Notes: generated by a model not told the origin, from the sequence alone. A stretch of DNA of 64,000 bases from JABFRG01 sp038210445 (GCA_038210445.1 JBBQWQ010000041.1:1-64000); one strand, 5' to 3'. Positions 44,175-53,829 are shown, counted from the stretch's first letter. Program-made: numbers and translations.

Positions 44175-46007
44175 ATGAGGCAACGCACGCTGCTCCGAAC
44201 CGGGGGTCTCCTTTTCGCAACGCTCGCGCTGCTCGCCCCGGCCACCGCCGCGGCCCAGACGGTGGCGGTTCCCCAGCGCTGGGATGCCAACCGATTCGAG
44301 CCGGCGGAGCGGGGCAGCGATTGGTTCGTCCTCGACTCCCTAGACTTCCGCGGCAAGTTCCGCCCGGCCTTCGGCGTCACCGCGCAGTTCGCCCATCGTC
44401 CGCTCGAGGTGTTCGACTCCACCGGCGGTCTTCGGTCCGAGGGCAACGATCGCCCTGCGGTCATCGCCAACACGTTCACGCTGCACCCGGGCCTCAGCGT
44501 CGTGCTCGCGAATCGCCTTCGCTTGGGCGCGACGATTCCGCTCCAGCTCGTCGGCGACGGCGAAGAGACCACCGTGCGCAACGTCCTCTACCGGCCGCCG
44601 GCCAACGGCGCCACGGTGGGTGATCTGCGCCTCGCTGCCGACGTGCGCCTCTTCGGCGAGTACGGCGACGGCATCACCGGCACCTTCGGCCTTACCGCCC
44701 ATCTGCCCACCGGCGATCAGCCCTCCTATCTCAGCGACGGTACGTTCCTTCGCATTTCTCCCCGATTTCAGATCGCCGGCATCGCCGGTCCGTTCAACTA
44801 CGCGGTGCGCCTCGGCGTGAACATCCGCGACCAGAAGGACTTCGCCGACAGCACCATCGGCACCGAGCTTTCGTACGGCGGCTCCTTCGGCTTCACCTTC
44901 GCGCGCCGCAAGATCCTCGTCGGACCGGAAATTTACGGGGCCACCACCGTGGTCAACAGCGCCATCTGGAAGCAGCGCACGTCGCCCACCGAGGCCCTCC
45001 TCGGCGCGCACGGAATGTTCGGGGCTTTCCGCGCGGGCGCGGGCATTGGCGTGGGCTTGACCGACTCCTTCGGCACCCCCGACTACCGCTTCATCCTGGG
45101 TCTCGAGTGGACGCCCTTCCAGGCCCTCGACAAGGACGCCGACGGCATCGAGGACCAAGACGACGATTGCCGCGAGGTTCCCGGCGTCAAGAGCGACGAG
45201 GCCGGCAAGAACGGCTGCCCTGCGGAGGCGCCCAAGGTCACCGACCGCGACGGCGACGGCGTGCTCGACACCGACGACGCGTGCATCGATGTGGTCGGCG
45301 TGAAGAGCGACGACCCCAAGACCAACGGCTGCCCGGTTCCCAAGGTCGAAGACCGCGACGGCGACGGCATCGTCGACGCGGCGGACGCCTGCATCGACGT
45401 GGTCGGCGTGAAGAACGACGACCCCAAGAAGAACGGCTGCCCCTCCGACAAGGACGGCGACGGCGTGGTCGACGCCGAAGACGCGTGCCCCGAAGTGGCC
45501 GGCGTGAAGTCTTCGGACCCCAAGACCAACGGCTGCCCGGTGGACACCGACCGCGACAAGGACGGCATCGCCAACGGCGAAGACGCCTGCCCCGACGCGG
45601 CCGGCCCCAAGAACGCCGACCCCGAGAAGAACGGCTGCCCGGTGGCCGCAGTGCAGAACGGCGTCATCAAGATCCGCGAGCAGGTTCAGTTCAAGACCGG
45701 CAGCGCCGACATTCAGGGCGGCAAGGAGACCGACGACGTGCTCCAGGGCGTCCTCAAGGTTCTCAAGGAGCACACCGAGATCAAGAAGGTGCGCGTCGAG
45801 GGTCACACCGACAACAAGGGCGACGCCAAGCGGAACCAGAAGCTCTCCGCCGACCGCGCCGCCTCGGTGGTCAAGTGGCTCACCAAGAACGGCATCGACG
45901 CCGCGCGGCTCGCCAGCGTAGGCTTCGGCCAGGACAAGCCCATCGCCAGCAACGAAACGGAAGACGGTCGCAAGAAGAACCGCCGCGTCGAGCTGCACAT
46001 CGAGTAG
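44175..46007 (+). CDS. OmpA-family outer membrane protein with thrombospondin type-3 repeats
   Basis: A 610-residue outer membrane protein. It has a signal peptide (cleavage after ATAAAQ), a beta-barrel-like region of about 290 residues, five Ca-binding thrombospondin type-3 repeats between about 315 and 490, and a C-terminal OmpA/MotB peptidoglycan-binding domain. The repeats read DRDGDGVLDTDDAC and similar, each with a Cys pair ending in KNGCP or TNGCP. The OmpA domain shows VEGHTDNKG and NQKLSADRAASVVKWL. It probably links outer membrane and cell wall. A terminator follows at 46035. Confidence 0.93.
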   Translation: MRQRTLLRTGGLLFATLALLAPATAAAQTVAVPQRWDANRFEPAERGSDWFVLDSLDFRGKFRPAFGVTAQFAHRPLEVFDSTGGLRSEGNDRPAVIANTFTLHPGLSVVLANRLRLGATIPLQLVGDGEETTVRNVLYRPPANGATVGDLRLAADVRLFGEYGDGITGTFGLTAHLPTGDQPSYLSDGTFLRISPRFQIAGIAGPFNYAVRLGVNIRDQKDFADSTIGTELSYGGSFGFTFARRKILVGPEIYGATTVVNSAIWKQRTSPTEALLGAHGMFGAFRAGAGIGVGLTDSFGTPDYRFILGLEWTPFQALDKDADGIEDQDDDCREVPGVKSDEAGKNGCPAEAPKVTDRDGDGVLDTDDACIDVVGVKSDDPKTNGCPVPKVEDRDGDGIVDAADACIDVVGVKNDDPKKNGCPSDKDGDGVVDAEDACPEVAGVKSSDPKTNGCPVDTDRDKDGIANGEDACPDAAGPKNADPEKNGCPVAAVQNGVIKIREQVQFKTGSADIQGGKETDDVLQGVLKVLKEHTEIKKVRVEGHTDNKGDAKRNQKLSADRAASVVKWLTKNGIDAARLASVGFGQDKPIASNETEDGRKKNRRVELHIE

Positions 46008-46034
46008 CCCAGCCGTCGCTGCGGTTGCTCTCGT

Positions 46035-46075
46035 ACCGGCGCCCACTCTTGCGAGTCGGCGCCGGTGCCGTTTTG
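46035..46075. terminator. Terminator hairpin between convergent genes
   Basis: ACCGGCGCC (46035-46043) pairs with GGCGCCGGT (46058-46066), with an inner ACTC/GAGT stem and a TTGC tip, followed by GCCGTTTTG. It serves the OmpA gene and may also act on the converging gene, whose stop is at 46078. Confidence 0.65.
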
Positions 46076-46077
46076 TG

Positions 46078-47157
46078 TCAGACGGCGGCTTCGTTGGCCT
46101 TGGGCGGCGCGGCGAAGAAGACCATGTAGGCGGCAAGCAGCGGAAGCCCGAGCGTGTAGAGCGTGCCCATCATGGCGGGCCACCCGGGCGCATGCCGGAC
46201 CTGCATCCCGGCGGCTGCCAGGCGCACGATGGTGCCGTGCGCGCCGGCGAGGATCAGGCACGCCGCGGTGAGACGCACCCGAGGAAGGGGCGAGCCCTTG
46301 CCCGCGAAGGCCGCGACGGCCAAGCCTCCGAAGCCCAGAAAGGCAGACTCGGTCAACGGATGCAGATCGTGCGGGCCGTAGCGCATCTTTTCGCTCATGG
46401 CCAAGGCCAGCCCCCCGCCGAACGGGATCTGGACGATCACCAGGGCGAAGCCCACCCAGCCCGCTGCGCCGGCGCCGTTGCGCGCCAGCGAGGCGACGCC
46501 CACCGCGGTGAGCACCCAGCCCACGAACCAGCCGAGCCAGGGAAGCGCTTCGGCGATCGTGTGGGGCGCGACATTCGCGCCCAGCGCGGCGACCAGGATG
46601 GTCATTCCGGCAGCGCCCAGCACCAACCCCACGGGTCGCTCCGCGGGGGCGGCCCCCAGCTTGGCGCCGACCACCAGCAGCAAAGCCGCCACGAATACGC
46701 GCGACTCACCCAAAAGTACGTGGAAGGCCGACGAGAAGAGGGTCGCCATGGCTCGCGCGTCGACCGAGCCCAGCGAGAGTAGCGCCCCCAAAAGCCGCGC
46801 CAGTACAGCGGCCACGAGTGTGGCCACCACCAGCCCCATCAGGCCCTTGCCGATGCTTCCGCGCACCACGACCGCGAGCCCGAGCCACGTTCCCGCGAAG
46901 ACCAGATCGCCCAAAAATGCAGGTGCATCATGCACGAAACCCTCGCCCACATCGCCGCCGACGAGGCGCCAGAACGACTGGAGCACGAACGCGAGGATGA
47001 GCGGCGCCATGAGCGCCAGCGCGGCGCGCGCGCGGGTCGCGCGGTAGACGCCGTAGAGCGCGGCGCAGAAGACGAGCGCCGAGACCGTCGCACCGCGCTC
47101 GCCCAAGAGCAGGGAGGCGCTCCCCGCGCCGCACAAGAGAGCCGTGATGGGATCCAT
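46078..47157 (-). CDS. Polytopic membrane protein (about ten helices)
   Basis: A 359-residue hydrophobic protein with about ten to twelve membrane segments and short loops. Several His lie in or beside helices (SSAFHVLLGESRVF, GPHDLHPLTESAFLGFGG, AGAHGTIVRLA), an arrangement that recalls the NnrS family of haem/copper membrane proteins, but the match is weak and I leave it unassigned. The ATG at 47157 directly precedes the first helix. It lies 42 bases downstream of rsmE on the same strand. Confidence 0.65.
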   Translation of the reverse strand: MDPITALLCGAGSASLLLGERGATVSALVFCAALYGVYRATRARAALALMAPLILAFVLQSFWRLVGGDVGEGFVHDAPAFLGDLVFAGTWLGLAVVVRGSIGKGLMGLVVATLVAAVLARLLGALLSLGSVDARAMATLFSSAFHVLLGESRVFVAALLLVVGAKLGAAPAERPVGLVLGAAGMTILVAALGANVAPHTIAEALPWLGWFVGWVLTAVGVASLARNGAGAAGWVGFALVIVQIPFGGGLALAMSEKMRYGPHDLHPLTESAFLGFGGLAVAAFAGKGSPLPRVRLTAACLILAGAHGTIVRLAAAGMQVRHAPGWPAMMGTLYTLGLPLLAAYMVFFAAPPKANEAAV

Positions 47158-47199
47158 CGCGGCATGGTGCGGGCCCTTGTTGGCGAGGTCAACGACTCG

Positions 47200-47934
47200 T
47201 TATTGCGGAATACACGCATCGGGGATGGTCGCGAGCACCCGCACCGCGCCCAGCACCGCGGCCGCCACCGTCTCGGTGCGCAACACGAAGGGTCCCATCG
47301 ACACCGTCTGCCAGCCCAAGGCCTCGGCGGCCCGCACTTCTTCTGCCCCCAGGCCTCCCTCGGGGCCCACCAGAAATGCCACCGGGCCAGGCAGCGCGCC
47401 GGCGAGCAGGGGGCCCAGGGGCGCCTGCGCTTCCTCGTACAGCGTGAAACGCGCGGCGTCGCCCCAGGCCTGGAGCGCTGCCTCCAGCGGGGTGGGACCC
47501 GTCACCGTCGGGACGTCGGTGCGCCCGCACTGGCGCGCAGCTTCTTCGGCGATGCGTTGCCATCGGTCGCGCCGCGCCTCTGCGCGCGCCGGGTCGAGCT
47601 TGACCATGCTTCGCGCGGTGGCAACGAACGTCACGTGGGAGACCCCGAGCTCCGTCGCGTCACGCACGATGGCATCGGCTTTGTCGCCTTTGGGCAACCC
47701 CTGCAGCAGCGCCAACGTCTCGGCCGCGACCACCGCGCCAGGCTGGCATGCGCCGACGTCGATGGTCGTGCCGTCGCCCGCGAGCGTCGCGGTGGCTTCA
47801 GTGCGCGAAGCAGGGTCGAACGCCACGAAGGTGTCTCCGGCGCGCAGCCGCAGCACGTGGCCAAGGTGATGCGATACCGCCGCTGACAGGGTCATGACGC
47901 CAGACCGCAAGCCACTGACCTTGGCGCGTCGCAT
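47200..47934 (-). CDS. rsmE: 16S rRNA (uracil-1498-N3)-methyltransferase
   Basis: A 244-residue SPOUT-class methyltransferase that methylates U1498 of 16S rRNA with SAM. The knot motifs are clear at the C-terminus: AFLVGPEGGLGAEEV and MGPFVLRTETVAAAVLGA. A PUA-like N-terminal domain (HHLGHVLRLRAGDTFVAFD) precedes. It follows prmA by 12 bases, a conserved neighbourhood in many bacteria. Confidence 0.94.
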   Translation of the reverse strand: MRRAKVSGLRSGVMTLSAAVSHHLGHVLRLRAGDTFVAFDPASRTEATATLAGDGTTIDVGACQPGAVVAAETLALLQGLPKGDKADAIVRDATELGVSHVTFVATARSMVKLDPARAEARRDRWQRIAEEAARQCGRTDVPTVTGPTPLEAALQAWGDAARFTLYEEAQAPLGPLLAGALPGPVAFLVGPEGGLGAEEVRAAEALGWQTVSMGPFVLRTETVAAAVLGAVRVLATIPDACIPQ

Positions 47935-47946
47935 GCGGCTACCGCC

Positions 47947-48840
47947 TCAGACGTTCTTCTGCAGCACGAGCGAGATCCACTCACCCTTCTCGGGTGCCGA
48001 CACCAGCGAGAAGCTCGGGTAGGCCGCGAGCACGTCGGCCTTTTGCGGCACGAGAATGCCCGAGAGCACCAGCGTTCCGCGGCTGCCCACGCGATCGCCG
48101 AGGGCGCTGGCCATGGGGATGAGCACGCGGGCCTCGATGTTGGCTACCACGAGCGGGAAGACCTCGGTGAGCGCCGTCACGTCCTGGCTGCCCACGTCGA
48201 TCTTGGCGCCCAGGCCGTTGCGCTCGGCGTTCTCGCGCACCACGTCGAGGACGTCGGGATCGTTGTCGATGGCGACCGCGTGGGCGGCGCCCAGGAGGAG
48301 GGCGAGGAGCGCGAGGATGCCGCTGCCGGTGCCCACGTCGAGCACGCGCTTGTGCGCCACGTCGGTGCTGGCGATGGCCCGCGCGACCAGCGACGTCGTC
48401 TCGTGGAGGCCGGTACCGAAGGCGCGCCCTGGCTCCAGCTCGAGAATCCGCTCGCCCGGCTTCGCCTCGTAGGCTTCCCACGGGGGCCGCACCACCACGC
48501 CGTCGCACAGCAAAAACGGTCGAAAATGCTCTTTCCAGGCGTCGCGCCAGCCGTCGCCGATGATCTCTTCGATGGCCGGGTCGAGCGCCGGATCGAGGGC
48601 GGTGCGGGCCTCTTCGGCTTCTTCGTGGGTGGCGAAGCTCGCCACCAGCGTGACCTTGTCGGCCCTGCGGGCCTTCACCAAGGTGGTGGCGTCGCGCTCC
48701 TCGACCCCTTGCGCGCCGAGGTCGAAGAGCTCGGAGCTGAGCACTTCAGCGTCTTCCGCCGTGGTGTCGACCAGCAAGAAAGGAAAGCGCAGCTCGCTGG
48801 GCTCGATAACGGCGGCGCCCTCGGTCTTCGGTTCGGTCAC
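47947..48840 (-). CDS. prmA: Ribosomal protein L11 methyltransferase
   Basis: A 297-residue SAM-dependent methyltransferase that modifies L11. The SAM-binding loop VLDVGTGSGILALLALLLGA and the VVANIEARVLIPM motif IV are present, as is GRAFGTGLHETT ahead of them. The N-terminal domain (about 90 residues) that docks on L11 is recognisable in length. The GTG start at 48840 lies one base beyond the stop of the upstream TPR gene, so the genes are probably transcribed together. Confidence 0.94.
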   Translation of the reverse strand: MTEPKTEGAAVIEPSELRFPFLLVDTTAEDAEVLSSELFDLGAQGVEERDATTLVKARRADKVTLVASFATHEEAEEARTALDPALDPAIEEIIGDGWRDAWKEHFRPFLLCDGVVVRPPWEAYEAKPGERILELEPGRAFGTGLHETTSLVARAIASTDVAHKRVLDVGTGSGILALLALLLGAAHAVAIDNDPDVLDVVRENAERNGLGAKIDVGSQDVTALTEVFPLVVANIEARVLIPMASALGDRVGSRGTLVLSGILVPQKADVLAAYPSFSLVSAPEKGEWISLVLQKNV

Positions 48841-48841
48841 G

Positions 48842-49735
48842 TCACTCTCCGACGATGATGGTCACGGTTGAACGTCCGCCGCCGGGCGGCGTGGGTGTGG
48901 TCGAGCTCGACTTGAACACGCCGGCCAGTGCGAGGATGCCCACGATGGCTGCGGCCCCAAGCACCCCGCCGCCGATGGCGACCGGAAGGACCCAGCCCTT
49001 GGACGGCTCGGGCACCACGATGCGGAGCGGATCTTCGGCGTCGCCGCGGGTGGCCACTGGAAGGCCGCCCTCGTCGAAGGCCTCGAGGTAGTACTCGAGG
49101 AGCGGCGGCCTCACGAGGGTCCCCGGAATGGTGGCGGTCACCAGCCCGCTGCCGGTCATGGGGCGCTCCTCGAACTTGCCCTTGGAGCCGGCGCGCACGA
49201 AGAGCTTCACCGAGGCCACGCGCTTGCCCGGATCTTCGATGCGCGCGCGGACCTCGATCGACTGATCGTGCTTGGCCTCCGACGGCACGGAATGCCGGAG
49301 CACCACCGCGGGCGGCGGCGGCTTGTCGACGGTGACGAGCCCGGGGCGCCCTTCGGCCTCCCACTTCTTCTGCACTTCGGCGAAGAAGTTGCGGAACCGC
49401 GGCGACTCCTTGGCCGGAAGCGCGTAGGCGGGCTCGAGCGCCAGGAGCCCACGAACAGCGCTCTCCGCCTCTTCCTTGCGGTTGATGGTGATGTAGTTGA
49501 GCGCCAGGAGCCGGTAGATGGCGATCTTCTGCTCCTTGGTGTTGCTGGGGCGGAGTAGCGCGGCCGAGAGCGTCTGGATCGACTCTTCGTACTGCTGGTC
49601 GTCGAAGAGCGACTGGCCGCGCGAGAGGAGCTTGTTCTCGGTCGACGGAGCCGGCTGCGCATACACGACCGAGCTGGGAACGCCGGCCGCGAGGCCGATT
49701 CCGAGCGCAACCGTGAAGAGGAGCTTCCGCCGCAT
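48842..49735 (-). CDS. Exported TPR-type protein with membrane segment
   Basis: A 297-residue protein with a signal peptide (MRRKLLFTVALGIGLAAGVP, likely cleavage at VYA-Q). Tetratricopeptide-like helices at about 25-115 (LLSRGQSLFDDQQYEESIQT) are followed by a beta-domain of about 100 residues and a hydrophobic segment near residue 245-270 with a short Gly/Pro tail. The start at 49735 is preferred to one at 49774 because it begins at the signal. It is directly upstream of prmA. Function unknown; the layout (TPR, beta-domain, late membrane helix) is shared with the next gene. Confidence 0.68.
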   Translation of the reverse strand: MRRKLLFTVALGIGLAAGVPSSVVYAQPAPSTENKLLSRGQSLFDDQQYEESIQTLSAALLRPSNTKEQKIAIYRLLALNYITINRKEEAESAVRGLLALEPAYALPAKESPRFRNFFAEVQKKWEAEGRPGLVTVDKPPPPAVVLRHSVPSEAKHDQSIEVRARIEDPGKRVASVKLFVRAGSKGKFEERPMTGSGLVTATIPGTLVRPPLLEYYLEAFDEGGLPVATRGDAEDPLRIVVPEPSKGWVLPVAIGGGVLGAAAIVGILALAGVFKSSSTTPTPPGGGRSTVTIIVGE

Positions 49736-49822
49736 GCGACGCGACTCTAGCACTACTGAGCGACTTCCAAGCATGCCGTTGCGTGCGTTAAACGCGAACC
49801 GCGGGGCGCGGACGAAAGAGCT

Positions 49823-50767
49823 TCAGAAGCGGATCACCGGGCCGCCTTCGGCACTTCGGCTGGCGCCGGGGCCTCCCAGGAAGAAGCTCACCAGGCCGGC
49901 GCCCAGGAGCACGACGGTGCCGATGCCCAGCGCCGTGGCCACGTTCCCAAACGCGGTGGCGCGGTCGATCCGCCGCGTGCCTTCCGGAGAGCAGGCGCTG
50001 GGGCCGCACTCGTCGCGGCGGGCCGTGTCGTTCTCGAGCTTGGCCACGCCCCCCAGCACGAAGGTGCCGGCGGCGGTGACGCCCGAGGCGATGAGCAGCC
50101 CTACGCCCACCGGACGGAGCGCGCTGCCGGTATCGCGCTCGGCCTGGTGCCCGGCGACGATGCGGCGCAGCGCGGGCACCTGGATGCGTTGGTCGCTGCG
50201 CTCCACGAAGACGCTGGCGTTCCAGCTGCGAAAGCCGGGCGCCGAGACGCGCAGCTGGTGCGCGCCGGGGTCCACCGGAATGCGCGTGCCCCAGGCGGCG
50301 CGCCCGAGATCGGTGCCGTCCTGTTCCACCACCAGGCCGGCCTCCGGGCGCGGTACCACGTACACCACGCTCACCAGCTTGGCCTCGAGCTCCTTCACCT
50401 TGGTCTCCGCGAAGGCCGCGCGCTCGGGTTGCCCACGTCGGGTGGAGAGCGCTGCGACCTCGCGGTAGCGAGCCCAGGCGCTGGCGGTGCGCCCCAAACG
50501 CTCGTAGCACTGCGCCAGGTTCAACACCGTCCCCGGCGCCACGTCGAGCCGCGCGCTCTCCTTGAACTTCTCGCAGGCCTCGGCGAACTTGCTCTGGTCC
50601 ATGAGCGTACGCCCCTCCTGGAAGAGCTGCTCTGCGGCCGCGGGGTTGGCGTCTTGGGCGCGCGCGGTGGCGCCGGTCGCCGCGAGCGCGCATCCGAGAA
50701 AGAGTGCGCCGACACTGACGCGCAGCCTCGAGGTCGGGCGCCGGGGGGTAGAGAGAGCCGCGTTCAT
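49823..50767 (-). CDS. Exported TPR and PEGA-type domain protein
   Basis: A 314-residue protein with a signal peptide (ending near ATARAQ), TPR-like helices (LFQEGRTLMDQSKFAEACEK, GTVLNLAQCYERLG), a PEGA-like surface domain (LVVEQDGTDLGRAAWGTRIP and PGAHQLRVSAPGF), and two hydrophobic segments in the last third. Such TPR-PEGA proteins are common partners of Ser/Thr kinase genes in myxobacteria, and a kinase gene lies 71 bases upstream on the same strand. The start at 50767 is chosen because it begins the signal peptide. Confidence 0.72.
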   Translation of the reverse strand: MNAALSTPRRPTSRLRVSVGALFLGCALAATGATARAQDANPAAAEQLFQEGRTLMDQSKFAEACEKFKESARLDVAPGTVLNLAQCYERLGRTASAWARYREVAALSTRRGQPERAAFAETKVKELEAKLVSVVYVVPRPEAGLVVEQDGTDLGRAAWGTRIPVDPGAHQLRVSAPGFRSWNASVFVERSDQRIQVPALRRIVAGHQAERDTGSALRPVGVGLLIASGVTAAGTFVLGGVAKLENDTARRDECGPSACSPEGTRRIDRATAFGNVATALGIGTVVLLGAGLVSFFLGGPGASRSAEGGPVIRF

Positions 50768-50838
50768 CCGAGAGATCCGTCGCCCAGAGTAACGGCAAGC
50801 GAGGGCGCGCGTGCAATGTTCATCGGGGCTCCGCGCCG

Positions 50839-52401
50839 TCAGTTGCGCTCCTGGAGGCGCAGTGGATCGGTGCCCACGGGTGCTGCCGTCGCGGCCTGCG
50901 GCGCGGCGGCGGTGGACGCCGGTTGCGGCCGGGGTGGTGGACGCTGCGTCCCGCCATGCCGCAGATCGCGCCCCGGTCGCGCTACCGGTGCATCGGCGGG
51001 GCGCGCGGCGAGCGCCGGAAGGGAGACCAGCGTCACCGCCGGCGCGGGTGCGTGTGCCGCTGCGGTGGTCCCCCCCGCGGCGCTCGCCGCGGGCGCCGGC
51101 GTGGCGCTGCTGGCTGCGGCGAGAACCGCGCTGCTTCCGCGGGCCCGGTGCACGCCGTAACCGAGGACCGCGACGACGGCGATGGAGAACGCGCCGAGCA
51201 GCGCGATCCACGGCCCCCGTCGCGCGGGTGGCGGGGCCAGGGAAACGCTCACCGGCCGCGCCAACGCCTCGGTGCGCGTGTGCGCGTCTCCGCTGGGCGG
51301 CTGCATCGCAGGCAGCTCCGCCGTGACGTCAGGGAGGCGAACGGTGACCGGAGCCGCGCTCTTCGCGTCGCTCGCCTTCTTGGCGCGCGCGCGCCGCTCT
51401 TTGAGCGCGAGCTGCTCCATCTCGGCGAGCGCCGTAACTTTCTTTTCGAGCTTGTCGCCGGCTGCGCGCCGTAGCCACTGCGCGACCTCGCGCGACGACG
51501 CCGGCTTGAAGGCCTTCTCCACAGCGAGCGCCATGGCGCGTGCGGAGGGGTAACGGTCGTCGGCGGAAAAAGAGAGCGCGCGCATGCAGATCTCGGACAG
51601 CTCTGCGGGACAGGGGCGGTGGAGCTCCGGCGGGGAGATTTCGCCGCTCAGCACCCTGCGCATGGTCTGGGCGGCCTCGAGACCGGCGAAGGGCTTGGTG
51701 CCTGCGAGCAGCTGCCACAACACCATGCCCACCGCCCACACGTCGGTCCGCAGGTCGACGGCATGGCCGTTCATCTGTTCCGGCGACATGTACGCGAGCT
51801 TGCCGCGTACCTCTCCAGACTCAGTGGTGTAGGCGCGCTCCAGCGCCTTGGCGACGCCGAAGTCCACGATGCGCGCCACGCCCGAGTCGTCGACCAGAAT
51901 GTTCTGGGGCGAGACGTCGCGGTGCACGACCTCGAGCGGCAGTCCCGCTTCGTTCTTCACGCCATGCGCCGCGTGGAGACCTTCCAGGGCGTCGACGACG
52001 ATGCGCGCCACGATAGGAAACGGGATCGCGTAGTGCACGGTTTCGACGAGCTGGCTCAAGCTCTCGCCGCAGACGTACTCGAGAATGAGCGCGGGCCCGC
52101 GCTCTTGCGACACCACGTCGACCACTGGCACCACGTTGGCGTGGCGGATGCGCGAAGCGATGCGGGCCTCGCTCAGCATCATCGAGATCATCCGCTCGGA
52201 CCCTCCACCGAAGGCGTGCATCACCTTGATGGCCACCGGTCGCACGATGGCCTCGTCGGCGTCGAGCCAGCCCAGGTACACGGTGGCCATGCCGCCCGAA
52301 GCGATGGGCTGGAAAACCCGATAGCGACCGACGCGCACGGGACCCATCGGGAGGTCTTGCGCGTGGCCCGACGACGGAGGCGAAGCCTCAGCTTCGCGCA
52401 T
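50839..52401 (-). CDS. Hanks-type Ser/Thr protein kinase with transmembrane segment
   Basis: A 520-residue kinase. Residues about 26-290 are the kinase domain with glycine loop IASGGMATVYLG, Lys in VAIKVM, catalytic loop VVHRDVSPQNILVDD, DFGVAKAL and the SPEQM activation-segment end. The Ser-Pro in the catalytic loop (HRDVSPQN) is typical of myxobacterial kinases. A charged linker leads to a membrane helix (GPWIALLGAFSIAVVAVLGYGV), then an Ala/Pro-rich tail presumed extracytoplasmic. It is divergent from an FHA-domain regulator, whose FHA module would recognise phosphothreonine, so the pair may act together. Confidence 0.9.
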   Translation of the reverse strand: MREAEASPPSSGHAQDLPMGPVRVGRYRVFQPIASGGMATVYLGWLDADEAIVRPVAIKVMHAFGGGSERMISMMLSEARIASRIRHANVVPVVDVVSQERGPALILEYVCGESLSQLVETVHYAIPFPIVARIVVDALEGLHAAHGVKNEAGLPLEVVHRDVSPQNILVDDSGVARIVDFGVAKALERAYTTESGEVRGKLAYMSPEQMNGHAVDLRTDVWAVGMVLWQLLAGTKPFAGLEAAQTMRRVLSGEISPPELHRPCPAELSEICMRALSFSADDRYPSARAMALAVEKAFKPASSREVAQWLRRAAGDKLEKKVTALAEMEQLALKERRARAKKASDAKSAAPVTVRLPDVTAELPAMQPPSGDAHTRTEALARPVSVSLAPPPARRGPWIALLGAFSIAVVAVLGYGVHRARGSSAVLAAASSATPAPAASAAGGTTAAAHAPAPAVTLVSLPALAARPADAPVARPGRDLRHGGTQRPPPRPQPASTAAAPQAATAAPVGTDPLRLQERN

Positions 52402-52518
52402 CGGGTCCCTTCAGGCGGAGGTTCGGGGTGCGCTCCACGGGGTACAGCATATCACCGGACGCCATGTGGCGCCTATTGGCTGCACCGCCCTCGGAGGAAT
52501 GTTACGCTCCCGCTCACC

Positions 52519-53829
52519 ATGAGTGGAACCCCCGTCGAGGTTGGCACGGAAGCTCTCCCCAAGAAAGGTGGCCATATCGCGGCTGCTTTCGCCCTTTCCG
52601 TCGTCGACGGGCCCGACAAGGGCCTGGTGGGGCGGGTCGAGGCTTCGTCCAAGGTCTTGGTCGGTACCAGCGAAGCCTGTGGCATCCGCCTCGCGGATCG
52701 GTCCGTTTCGCGCCGCCACCTTTCGCTGGAGGTGCACGACGCATCGCTACGTGTGCGCGATCTCGACTCCACCAACGGCGCATTCGTCCAGGGTGTGCGC
52801 GTGTTCGAAGCTGCGCTGGTGGGCGGCGAGCAGCTCCGGGTGGGGTCCACCTTGTTCCTGGTCGAGGTGGTGGCGCCGAGCGACGCGGGGCTGAGCAAGC
52901 TGGCGAGCTTTGGAAGGGTACTCGGTGCCAGTTCGTCGATGCGCCGCATTTACCCGCTGGTGGCCCAGCTGGCGGCTTCGTCGGTTCCGGTGCTGGTGGA
53001 AGGCGAGGCGGGGACCGGCAAGGAGCTGCTCGCGGAGGCCATTCATGAACAGAGCGAACGCGCCGACAAGCCGTTCGTGGTCTGCGACGCCACCGACGAG
53101 CGCGTTGACGCGCTCCTCTTCGGGACCAAGGCCGCGCCCGGCCTGCTCGAGCAAGCCGCGTCCGGGACGCTGTTCATCGACGAAGTGACGGAGCTCACGC
53201 CCACACTGCAGCAGAAGCTCGTGCGCTTCCTCGAGAACCACGGAGTCCTTCGCAGCGACGGCTCGCATCTCGAGAGCGTCGACGTTCGCGTCGTGGCCGG
53301 CTCCCGCAAAGACGTCGACCAGCAGGTGCAGCAGGGGAAAGTGCGCGAGGAGCTGGCGGCCATTCTGTGCCGCGCGCGGGTCGAGCTACCGCCGCTGCGC
53401 GAGCGCGAAGGCGACGTGCGCACGCTGGCGCAGTACTTTTGGAACGCCCTCGACGTGGGCGATCGCTTCATTCCGCCGGTGACGCTCCGCCGCTTCGAGA
53501 GCTACGGTTGGCCCGGCAACGTGCGTGAGCTGCAGGGCGCCATCGTGCGTCTGGCCACCACCGGCGAAGACGCCGTCGACCCCGGGAACACCCTGCGCAC
53601 CGACGACAAGGCGACGCTGGGCGAGATCGCCGAACGGTTGCTCTTGGCCGACCTGCCGCTGCTCCAGGCCCGCGGCCTGCTGGGTGAAGAGTTTGATCGC
53701 CGCTACCTGGTGCGCATCCTCGCCCGCCACGGCGGCAACGTCTCGCGCGCCGCCGCCGCCTCGGGCATCGCGCGCCGCTACTTCCAGTCGCTCAAGACCA
53801 AGCACGGCATTCCCGCCAAAGCCCAATAG
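52519..53829 (+). CDS. FHA-AAA+-Fis regulator lacking the sigma-54 contact loop
   Basis: A 436-residue protein with an FHA domain at about 25-120 (GTSEACGIRLADRSVSRRHL and DLDSTNGAFVQGVRV). A sigma-54-activator-like AAA+ domain at about 135-365 has Walker A EGEAGTGKELLAEAIH and Walker B SGTLFIDEVTEL. A Fis-type helix-turn-helix ends the protein (GGNVSRAAAASGIARRYFQS). Between the two Walker motifs, where activators have ESELFGHEKGAFTGA, it reads DALLFGTKAAPGLLEQ: the GAFTGA loop is deleted. It is therefore unlikely to remodel sigma-54 polymerase in the usual way. The FHA domain and the divergent Ser/Thr kinase suggest control by phosphorylation. Confidence 0.9.
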   Translation: MSGTPVEVGTEALPKKGGHIAAAFALSVVDGPDKGLVGRVEASSKVLVGTSEACGIRLADRSVSRRHLSLEVHDASLRVRDLDSTNGAFVQGVRVFEAALVGGEQLRVGSTLFLVEVVAPSDAGLSKLASFGRVLGASSSMRRIYPLVAQLAASSVPVLVEGEAGTGKELLAEAIHEQSERADKPFVVCDATDERVDALLFGTKAAPGLLEQAASGTLFIDEVTELTPTLQQKLVRFLENHGVLRSDGSHLESVDVRVVAGSRKDVDQQVQQGKVREELAAILCRARVELPPLREREGDVRTLAQYFWNALDVGDRFIPPVTLRRFESYGWPGNVRELQGAIVRLATTGEDAVDPGNTLRTDDKATLGEIAERLLLADLPLLQARGLLGEEFDRRYLVRILARHGGNVSRAAAASGIARRYFQSLKTKHGIPAKAQ

